DNA from: Halieaceae bacterium
Lineage (GTDB): Bacteria; Pseudomonadota; Gammaproteobacteria; Pseudomonadales; Halieaceae
Direction of reading: 5' to 3'
Length of the DNA stretch: 5,733 bases
Assembly: GCA_009886815.1 (NCBI GenBank)
Contig: QXYP01000251.1
Span: 1-5,733 of the forward strand
Position 1 is the stretch's first letter, and each line of letters begins with the position of its first letter. Shown here one piece after another: positions 1-5,189 of this stretch. The position numbers were made by a program, and so were the translations under genes. The notes under the pieces were generated by a model that worked only from the letters and a program-made list of their open reading frames with translations, did not search any database and had not been told where the DNA came from.

Positions 1-94
1 TATCCCCCTGAGTCAGGCCTTTCCCCTCAAGAATGCCCTGCTCAATGGCAATCGGTAAAATTCCCCGTGGTGTTGCTGAAGATTCTTCACTCAT
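1..94 (-). CDS. Unrecognised protein, N-terminal fragment (runs off left edge)
   Basis: An open frame starts at the ATG at 94-92 and stays open to the window edge, giving 31 codons that begin MSEESSATPRGILPIAIEQG. A Shine-Dalgarno-like AGGA lies at 108-105 on the minus strand, 10 nt before the ATG, which supports this as a real start. The visible residues hold a short polar leader followed by a hydrophobic stretch, with no motif that I can assign to a family. It lies downstream of the SnoaL-like gene on the same strand but is separated by 260 bp containing a terminator-like hairpin, so it may belong to a separate transcription unit. A regulator or another catabolic enzyme are both possible; the fragment is too short to decide. 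Confidence 0.6.
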   Translation of the reverse strand, partial: MSEESSATPRGILPIAIEQGILEGKGLTQGD

Positions 95-141
95 ATTTTC
101 GTGTTCCTAAAGTAGCCAAATTCGGGCCGACATCGGTATTT

Positions 142-147
142 TTTATA
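142..147 (-). promoter_or_regulatory. Possible -10 element for the left-edge gene
   Basis: The minus strand reads TATAAA at 147-142, which matches the sigma-70 -10 consensus at five of six positions. It lies 47 nt upstream of the ATG at 94, a sensible distance for a short leader, and directly downstream of the terminator-like hairpin. No good -35 hexamer is visible 16-18 nt upstream, where the sequence is GC-rich. The call is therefore weak and would need an activator or a transcription start map. Confidence 0.2.
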
Positions 148-169
148 GGAAGCAGGTATCCCCGCCCCG

Positions 170-202
170 AAAAAAGTCCGGCCAAAAACTCGGAACGGAC
201 TT
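170..202 (-). terminator. Putative Rho-independent terminator (or attenuator)
   Basis: On the minus strand AAGTCCG (202-196) can pair with CGGACTT (180-174), a 7-bp stem with a 15-nt loop. Beyond the GTCCG/CGGAC core the strand reads six T in a row (175-170), the first two of which form the end of the stem. The loop is long and the stem modest, so it is a weaker example than a textbook terminator. Its place, about 150 nt after the stop of the SnoaL-like gene and about 75 nt before the next start, fits the end of the catabolic operon. If transcription instead starts further upstream, near the palindrome at 287-302, it would act as an attenuator. Confidence 0.4.
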
Positions 203-286
203 ATCCGTCGAGCTCCGGCAAAGTTGTTTAACACCCGGGGTGCCTCAGCCGAAGGACAACGCCTAGATACAAAAGATTAATTATTT

Positions 287-302
287 TATACACATGTGTC
301 TA
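287..302. promoter_or_regulatory. Operator-like palindrome
   Basis: TATACACATGTGTCTA pairs with its own reverse complement at seven of eight positions, including a perfect 10-bp core ACACATGTGT. It sits in the AT-rich part of the gap, among -10-like hexamers (TATAAA on the minus strand at 290-285, AATAAT at 285-280). Size and symmetry resemble operators of dimeric TetR- or GntR-type repressors, which often control fatty-acid and steroid catabolic genes. No regulator gene is seen in the window, so the binding protein is unknown, and a 10-bp palindrome can also arise by chance. Confidence 0.35.
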
Positions 303-354
303 GTATTTTTGTGGGACCATGCTGGCCTCGAATACTCAGGCCCATCCCCGACGA

Positions 355-756
355 TCAAGCGGGGCTGATGTCCTGCTTACCTAAGATATTGAAACTCTGT
401 GTTGCAATCTTCCACTCGCCGTTCACCTTGCTTAGCTTCCAGTCATAGTCAACGGTGAAGGTGTTGCGCTTGAACAGGGTCAACATCTTAAGCCGAGCAG
501 TCGCCCGTGTATCGTCCACCACATCGGAATAAAAGCCCGTTGCATGATGCCCGAGACAGTCCGGCGCCGACTCGAAGAACGCTCGAATTTGCGCATGACC
601 ATCAAAGGCCTTGCCATAGACTGCCGTGGCATCGAGGTGAGCGTCTTTCGCAAACAAGGCCAGAGCTGCATCCCAGTCCTTGCGGTCACAGGCATCGCAG
701 TAACGCGCGCCCATTTCGGCTAATTCTAATTTATCCGCCAGTAGTTCAGCATTCAT
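355..756 (-). CDS. SnoaL-like / NTF2-fold protein (possible dehydratase or isomerase)
   Basis: A protein of 133 aa from the ATG at 756, the usual length of a single SnoaL-like (NTF2-fold) domain. The N-terminal helix and strand pattern (RYCDACDRKDWDAALALF, ending AKDAHLD) is the classic start of this cone-shaped alpha+beta fold, and the C-terminal part (DYDWKLSKVNGEWKIATQSF) is the typical closing strands. The Asp of the CDACD segment and the paired His in GHHATGF lie where scytalone dehydratase and the bile-acid dehydratase BaiE carry active-site residues. Against Comamonas ketosteroid isomerase, Tyr14 is matched but the catalytic Asp38 position is Ala, with an Asp one residue earlier. Last gene of the operon, 33 bp after the crotonase gene. 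Steroid degraders use SnoaL-like 7-alpha-dehydratases, so a dehydratase on an alicyclic intermediate is my inference; a substrate-binding or non-enzymatic role is also possible. Confidence 0.85.
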   Translation of the reverse strand: MNAELLADKLELAEMGARYCDACDRKDWDAALALFAKDAHLDATAVYGKAFDGHAQIRAFFESAPDCLGHHATGFYSDVVDDTRATARLKMLTLFKRNTFTVDYDWKLSKVNGEWKIATQSFNILGKQDISPA

Positions 757-763
757 CGGCATT

Positions 764-769
764 CTCCTT
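764..769 (-). promoter_or_regulatory. Shine-Dalgarno deciding the SnoaL-like start
   Basis: The minus strand reads AAGGAG at 769-764. It is 7 nt from the ATG at 756 but only 1 nt from the in-frame ATG at 762, too close for initiation there. This is the strongest ribosome binding site in the window and places the start two codons inside the longest frame. It may give the last gene high translation independent of the upstream cistrons. Confidence 0.7.
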
Positions 770-789
770 GAGTCAGCGTGTTAAAAAAC

Positions 790-1620
790 CTATAGATCTA
801 AGAAATTGGTCGCCCGTTTTTCTTTTAGCGCTCGCAACCCCTCCTTAAAATCGGGCAACTTAATTGCCGCATTCATGTCCTCAACCGAGCGGGTGTAAGC
901 CGCAGAAAAATCCCCTTCTGCGTCAAAATTGACCTGCCGCTTGATGCAAGCCATGGAGAATCGAGAGCTTTCCATAGCCAGCCGGGTGGCGTAATCGACT
1001 GTTTTTTCTAGCAGCTCTTCGGGAGGGAAGATTTTCTGCAGCCAGCCCAGACGACATGCTTCAGCGCCATCAATCCGGTCACCATCGAGGAGTATCTGCA
1101 GCGCATTACTGCTGCCCATAATCTTCGGCAGGATCCAACCTAGACCATATTCTGCAGGCAAGCCCAAGCGCGCAAACGCACTTTTGATAATGTTGTTATC
1201 AGCACCAAAACGGAGGTCGGCATAGCTCGCGACAATAAAACCAACGCCCGCGCAGCTACCGTTAACGGCCGCTATTACCGGCTTGGAGATACACAGCGGG
1301 TAGGCGTGATTGCGTCGGAATTGCTCGGGTGTATTTTCCGGGTAAGGGGGCAGATCGAGCCGACTTTTTTGGTATTGGCCACCGGCACTTTCGATCGAAT
1401 TAAGCTCCTTTGAATCAGCCCCTACGCAGAAATCTGCACCACTGCCAGTAACCACTACCACCCTAACGCCGTCATCTAAATGCGCGTTGTACAGCGACCA
1501 GCGATATTCCACAGACATTCGACCACCCCAAGCATTGCGCCGATCCGGGTTATTGAGGGTAACCAGCGCCACCCCCTTAGATACCTGATAGCTAATTTTC
1601 TCGAAGTCTTCAGGTTTCAT
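790..1620 (-). CDS. Enoyl-CoA hydratase/isomerase family protein (crotonase fold)
   Basis: A 276-aa crotonase-superfamily protein, cytosolic, acting on a CoA thioester. Numbering from the chosen ATG, the two oxyanion-hole segments are DFCVGAD at about 63-69 and AAVNGSCAGVGF at about 117-128. The two glutamates of mitochondrial enoyl-CoA hydratase (rat Glu144 and Glu164) align with Ile129 and Phe149 here, so ordinary hydratase chemistry is doubtful. Glu157, in the LPAEYG stretch, aligns with Asp204 of dienoyl-CoA isomerase and may be the general acid/base; an isomerase or another reaction is therefore possible. The frame extends to a TTG at 1632 (MGDSM), but the ATG at 1620 gives the usual N-terminus; neither has a clear Shine-Dalgarno. 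It begins 42 bp after the ACAD gene and ends 33 bp before the SnoaL-like gene. Family is certain, reaction is not. Confidence 0.9.
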   Translation of the reverse strand: MKPEDFEKISYQVSKGVALVTLNNPDRRNAWGGRMSVEYRWSLYNAHLDDGVRVVVVTGSGADFCVGADSKELNSIESAGGQYQKSRLDLPPYPENTPEQFRRNHAYPLCISKPVIAAVNGSCAGVGFIVASYADLRFGADNNIIKSAFARLGLPAEYGLGWILPKIMGSSNALQILLDGDRIDGAEACRLGWLQKIFPPEELLEKTVDYATRLAMESSRFSMACIKRQVNFDAEGDFSAAYTRSVEDMNAAIKLPDFKEGLRALKEKRATNFLDL

Positions 1621-1662
1621 AGAATCGCCCAATGTTTGAGTGTGGCTGATGCGGAGGCTGCG

Positions 1663-2805
1663 TCACGAGTTGGCCAGCCAAGTGGGAATCGTCGCAGGGG
1701 CACGTGTTGCGGCCAGGGTTGCACTGATCAATTTTTCTTTCCATTGCCGCAAGCTGCCCAGGCGCAAAGCCAGGTCTCGGGAACGCTTGAGATATAGGTG
1801 GCAGTCGACCTCCCAGGTGTAGCCCATACCGCCATGGAGGTGCAGACCTTCTCGTGCAGAATACTCAAAGCACTCGGTGGCACTGATGCGTGCTGCCGAA
1901 GCCGCAATGGGCAGTTCGCCACTGTCGGACGCTAGAGCCCAAGCCCCGTAATACGCATTGGAACGCGCCAGCTCATTTTGAGCATACATTCTGGCGAGCT
2001 TATGTTTTACCGCCTGATAAGAACCCACCGCCCTGCCAAAGGTCTTGCGCTCCTTGACGTAATCAACCGTCGACTCAAGGCAGCGATCCGCCCCCCCAAT
2101 CTGCTCAAAGGCCAGTAGCACGGCCGCCCGATCGAGCAGCGCGGGCAACGATCTACGATCGCTATTACCCAGTATCTGTGCGGGGCATCGGTCGAAAGTG
2201 AGTTGAGCGTTACGCACGGAGGGGTCTGCAGACTTTAGGGCCTCCCTTTGCACCTGCTTACCACTAGCTACCGTTGATTCTGCGAATTCCACCAACACCA
2301 AAACCTGTTTGCCTTGTGGTGTCAGTGCACTGACGACGGCAATGTCTGCCAATGTGCCACCCGCTACCGGGCGTTTCGTACCAGTAATCACATCGCCCTC
2401 AAGTACAACTTCTTGTTGACGGGAGTCGCTCCATGCCAGGGTGCCGATGATGTCACCGGACGCTAACCGGGGAAGATACTGTTGCTTCTGCGCTTCAGAC
2501 CCAAACTGCAAAATCGCCTCAGCCGCGAGATAAATACTCGAGGAAAAGGGCACCGGTGCCACCACCCTGCCCAACTCTTCCGCCAGTACACACAGCTCCA
2601 GGTAACCCATGCCAAGCCCGCCATAGGCTTCAGGTATCGCAGCTCCGGGCCAACCCAACTCACAAATTTCCTGCCATAACGGGCTGATAACAGCGGGGTC
2701 GCTGGTAAGATGTTGGCGCACTTCGTCCATTGGGCAGCGGTCGGCCAAGAAGCGACGGGCGTCATTGCGGATAAACTGCTGGTCTTCGTTAAAATCGAAT
2801 TTCAT
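1663..2805 (-). CDS. Acyl-CoA dehydrogenase family protein, probable non-catalytic partner subunit
   Basis: A complete 380-aa ACAD. Order: N-terminal helical domain (DFNEDQQFIRNDARRFLADR through IPEAYGGLGMGYLEL, about 1-90), middle beta domain (about 115-210), C-terminal helical domain (about 220-370) with the FAD-contact segment RKTFGRAVGSYQAVKHKLA (253-271) and HLHGGMGYTWEVDCHLYLKR (322-341). Family members use FAD to form an alpha,beta double bond in acyl-CoA and pass electrons to ETF. The middle domain lacks the usual TEPxAGSD-type flavin segment, having TLAWSDSRQQ (122-131) instead. By alignment Gly350 sits at the MCAD Glu376 position and Ala227 at the isovaleryl-CoA dehydrogenase Glu254 position, so no catalytic base is visible. 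This matches the non-catalytic subunit of alpha2beta2 steroid ACADs such as the M. tuberculosis FadE26-FadE27 and FadE28-FadE29 pairs. It follows the crotonase gene by 28 bp; no clear Shine-Dalgarno precedes the ATG. Confidence 0.93.
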   Translation of the reverse strand: MKFDFNEDQQFIRNDARRFLADRCPMDEVRQHLTSDPAVISPLWQEICELGWPGAAIPEAYGGLGMGYLELCVLAEELGRVVAPVPFSSSIYLAAEAILQFGSEAQKQQYLPRLASGDIIGTLAWSDSRQQEVVLEGDVITGTKRPVAGGTLADIAVVSALTPQGKQVLVLVEFAESTVASGKQVQREALKSADPSVRNAQLTFDRCPAQILGNSDRRSLPALLDRAAVLLAFEQIGGADRCLESTVDYVKERKTFGRAVGSYQAVKHKLARMYAQNELARSNAYYGAWALASDSGELPIAASAARISATECFEYSAREGLHLHGGMGYTWEVDCHLYLKRSRDLALRLGSLRQWKEKLISATLAATRAPATIPTWLANS

Positions 2806-2833
2806 CGTGGCATGTCTATATGCTTAGCACGCA

Positions 2834-3613
2834 TCAGCGCACTTCATGGGGCGACTTTTTCGCCGTTGTGTGGTCAACCTGACCGTCCATCAGGTTATTG
2901 ACCTGAATGTAGAGCATGGCCCTGTCGAGCGCCGTTGAGAGCCCAGAATCCAAGGACTGCCAGACGGCTTTCACGGTGCCCTGGGTCGCCAAGGTTGGCT
3001 TACTGGCGACCTTGGCCGCCAGCTCCCCTGCCCGCGCCCACAGTGCTTCCCGGGATTCCATCACCTCGCTGACCAGACCAATTCGCAGGGCTGTAGCCGA
3101 TGACATTCGCTCATCATTGCCCAGCAGGTTCATACGCATGACTTCGCCGTAGGCAATCCGACGTGTCAGGCCAATAGGCTCACAGGCACTGACCATGCCG
3201 AAACTCACATGAGGATCAAAGAACTCTGCATCTTCTGAGCAGATCACAATATCGGATTCGTTGAGCCAGTAGTACGCACCCCCACAGCACAAGCCATGTA
3301 CTGCACATATAATGGGCTTCCACATGTCGTTCTGCTTAGGCCCCAGCTTCTTGCCCGGATCCCACTGGGACCACACAACTCCCTCCCGCCAGATGGAATC
3401 CGCTTCCTTGACGTCCTTGCCCGTGGAAAATGCCCTGCCATCAGCCGCCCTGATCACCACCGCGTGCACCTGGTCATCGGCCTTAATCAGCGCCCAGACC
3501 GCGGCCATTTCTTCAACCATCTGGCTGTTGAAACTGTTCATAGCGTCCGGTCGATTTATGGTCACCGTGGCCACATGATCGTCTTGGGTCTCGTAGCTTA
3601 TCGTTTCGAACAT
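2834..3613 (-). CDS. Enoyl-CoA hydratase/isomerase family protein (crotonase fold)
   Basis: A 259-aa crotonase-superfamily protein from the ATG at 3613. The N-terminus MFETISYETQDDHVATVTIN, followed by RPDAMNSF, is the standard opening. Oxyanion-hole segments are AFSTGKDVKE at about 61-70 and CAVHGLCCGGAYY at about 103-115. The catalytic Glu144/Glu164 pair of rat enoyl-CoA hydratase aligns with Tyr115 and His135 (in FFDPHVSFG); Glu145 lies a few residues further on, in ACEPIGL. The DPHVSFG variant recurs, as I recall it, in uncharacterised crotonases of actinobacteria and proteobacteria that degrade complex substrates. The enzyme probably acts on the CoA ester made by the synthetase and ACADs encoded beside it, as hydratase, isomerase or ring-opening hydrolase. 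The gene lies 42 bp downstream of the synthetase and 28 bp upstream of the complete ACAD. The frame could extend to an ATG at 3625, but the ribosome site favours 3613. Confidence 0.92.
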   Translation of the reverse strand: MFETISYETQDDHVATVTINRPDAMNSFNSQMVEEMAAVWALIKADDQVHAVVIRAADGRAFSTGKDVKEADSIWREGVVWSQWDPGKKLGPKQNDMWKPIICAVHGLCCGGAYYWLNESDIVICSEDAEFFDPHVSFGMVSACEPIGLTRRIAYGEVMRMNLLGNDERMSSATALRIGLVSEVMESREALWARAGELAAKVASKPTLATQGTVKAVWQSLDSGLSTALDRAMLYIQVNNLMDGQVDHTTAKKSPHEVR

Positions 3614-3617
3614 AGTG

Positions 3618-3622
3618 CCTCT
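3618..3622 (-). promoter_or_regulatory. Shine-Dalgarno favouring the 3613 start
   Basis: The minus strand reads AGAGG at 3622-3618, 4 nt before the ATG at 3613. The alternative in-frame ATG at 3625 is preceded by a run of C and has no purine-rich site. The spacing is a little short, so this is supportive rather than conclusive. Confidence 0.45.
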
Positions 3623-3655
3623 CATGGGGGTTACTCGCTGGAAATTTAGCCTGCG

Positions 3656-5164
3656 TTAACTGTCAAACAGGCGCCTTACATCCATCAGACTCACTTTCAT
3701 GGAAGATGTGCGCGGCAAGGCATCTACTATGGCAAAGCGCACGGGCACAAAGTAGCTGGTCATGTTCTCTTTTGCCCAGGTTTTCAGCGACGCCTCGGAG
3801 ACCCCGCTTGCACCCTCGCAAAGCTCCACCGCCGCCACGGGCACCTGGCCCAGGCGCGCGTCATCCATCGCGACAACAGTGGCTTCCTTTACTTGCGCAT
3901 GCGCCTCAAGGATGGCCGCAACCTCATTGGGAATAATTTTAAAGCCCCCGCGATTAATGGCTGCGTCGGCACGACCACTGAGCCAGACAAAGCCATCAGC
4001 ATCGATGCTAGCGAGGTCTGTGGTAGACACCCAGTCATGTTCATTTGCCATTTGTTGAGACCTGACTTGCAATATCCCTGTCTCACCCATGGGCAGTATC
4101 TCGCCGCTCTCCGGGTCGGCAATGCGCAAACCAACGCCGTCGTAGGCACGGCCTACACTGCCCGCTTTGACATCACCAAATGCTTTCTTGGCTTCCAAGG
4201 TCCAACCGCAAACAGCGCCAGAGAACTCGGTGGCGCCGTAGGTCGGCAATATGGGAATCCCAAATCGCTGCTCGAAGGTCTGTTGCGCGTTCACCGACAG
4301 TGGCGCAGTACCGGAACGCACGCAGATCAGACTTGAAATTTTTTCAGCCGGCAAATCAGATTCCAGCACCATGTTGATCATGGCGGGCACCAGTGAGCAT
4401 ACTCGGATCTGATACTGCTCCACCGCCTGTGCCCACTGCGCCACATTGAACTTGTCTAACAGGCTAATAGGACGCGCGTCCAGCAACGAATGCACGACCC
4501 AGAACAAGCCGCCGATATGCACCAGGGGCTGGGTGATAAGCGCCGGTTTGGTTTTTATTTTTGCGCCGCCGTCTGCGGTCATCCCAGCAGGAATATTGCC
4601 GTATGCCGCACTGAGCTTGGCCGCATACATCGGAATCCGTTTGGGTTTTCCAGTGGTCCCACTGCTTTGTATCAGTACCGCCACCCCCGGATTCTGGGGC
4701 GCCAATATCAACGGGTCAGCGGGTTGACGGGTCGGCAACACCGAGAGGTGCTCGGTATTGCGCGACTCATCTAGGCTAAGCCCCAGTACTTTATTCTCCC
4801 TCGCGAAGGCCTGTAATACGGGCGACTCCCAGTCCGCCGAACTGGCAATGACGACCGCCGCCTTAAGGTCCTGCAAATCAGCGACAATTTTTTCTGCGGA
4901 GGCAAAAGGATTGACTGGCGCAACACAGCGATCACTGCTGATCACGGCACAAAATGCGGCAACCTGATGAGGGCGATTGCGGCACACAACGGCAATTTCA
5001 GCGCCAGCAGGGACTTGGAATTCCCGAAAGATATCTGCCAGACCGTCAATAGTCTCGGCCAGAAAGGCCCAGTCATACCACTGACCCTGAAACTCCATGA
5101 CTCCGGCCTGATCATCGATCTCACAGTTGCGGCGCATGATCTGACCAAAACTCAACTCGCTCAT
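3656..5164 (-). CDS. AMP-forming acyl-CoA synthetase (class I adenylate-forming ligase)
   Basis: A complete 502-aa ANL-superfamily ligase. It should activate a carboxylic acid with ATP to an acyl-adenylate and then form the CoA thioester. Visible motifs in order: phosphate-binding loop QSSGTTGKPK (166-175); YGATE (309-313), which contacts adenine and Mg-ATP; Asp383 in STTDLASIDADGF, where the family usually has TGD; Arg398 in SGRAD; hinge and CoA region INRGGFKIIP (403-412); and the catalytic lysine Lys490 in LPRTSSMKVS. All residues needed for adenylation appear present. Length is at the short end for the family; the substrate cannot be read from the sequence. Its place between two ACADs and a crotonase suggests it feeds this degradation route, as FadD3, FadD17 and FadD19 do in steroid catabolism. 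It starts 25 bp after the upstream ACAD, with no clear Shine-Dalgarno, which suggests translational coupling. Confidence 0.94.
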   Translation of the reverse strand: MSELSFGQIMRRNCEIDDQAGVMEFQGQWYDWAFLAETIDGLADIFREFQVPAGAEIAVVCRNRPHQVAAFCAVISSDRCVAPVNPFASAEKIVADLQDLKAAVVIASSADWESPVLQAFARENKVLGLSLDESRNTEHLSVLPTRQPADPLILAPQNPGVAVLIQSSGTTGKPKRIPMYAAKLSAAYGNIPAGMTADGGAKIKTKPALITQPLVHIGGLFWVVHSLLDARPISLLDKFNVAQWAQAVEQYQIRVCSLVPAMINMVLESDLPAEKISSLICVRSGTAPLSVNAQQTFEQRFGIPILPTYGATEFSGAVCGWTLEAKKAFGDVKAGSVGRAYDGVGLRIADPESGEILPMGETGILQVRSQQMANEHDWVSTTDLASIDADGFVWLSGRADAAINRGGFKIIPNEVAAILEAHAQVKEATVVAMDDARLGQVPVAAVELCEGASGVSEASLKTWAKENMTSYFVPVRFAIVDALPRTSSMKVSLMDVRRLFDS

Positions 5165-5189
5165 ATACTGTATTGTCCAACTGTTGTCA

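Larger units (their letters stand above)
95..354. other. Intergenic region, 260 bp, with regulatory-looking sequence
   Basis: This is the only sizeable gap in the window; the other gaps are under about 45 bp. It lies between the stop of the SnoaL-like gene and the start of the left-edge gene. It contains an AT-rich block at about 271-310, an operator-like palindrome at 287-302, a GC-rich 11-bp inverted repeat at 232-242, a terminator-like hairpin at 170-202, and a TATAAA hexamer on the minus strand at 147-142. I see no convincing coding sequence; a 22-codon plus-strand frame starting at 319 overlaps the end of the neighbouring gene and has no family signature. Confidence 0.6.

Noticed and set aside
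232..242. CACCCGGGGTG 11-bp inverted repeat
   Set aside because: Short, GC-rich, and likely by chance; away from any promoter-like hexamer, so not listed as an operator.
324..342. GGCCT/AGGCC inverted repeat just after the SnoaL-like stop, considered as a terminator
   Set aside because: Only 5 bp of stem with a 9-nt loop and no T run after it on the minus strand.
319..387. Plus-strand 22-codon frame starting with ATG in the intergenic gap
   Set aside because: No ribosome site, overlaps the 3' end of the SnoaL-like gene, and is too short to support.
507..848. Plus-strand 113-codon open frame
   Set aside because: It lies antisense across the SnoaL-like gene and the end of the crotonase gene, has low-complexity Arg/Pro/His-rich composition and no family pattern; typical shadow frame.
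2463..2765. Minus-strand 100-codon open frame inside the complete ACAD gene
   Set aside because: It is an alternate frame of a gene with clear ACAD motifs, rich in Trp, Arg and Ser with no domain pattern.
3893..4336. Plus-strand 147-codon open frame antisense to the acyl-CoA synthetase
   Set aside because: The opposite strand has an intact, motif-bearing synthetase over the whole stretch; the antisense product shows no recognisable domain.
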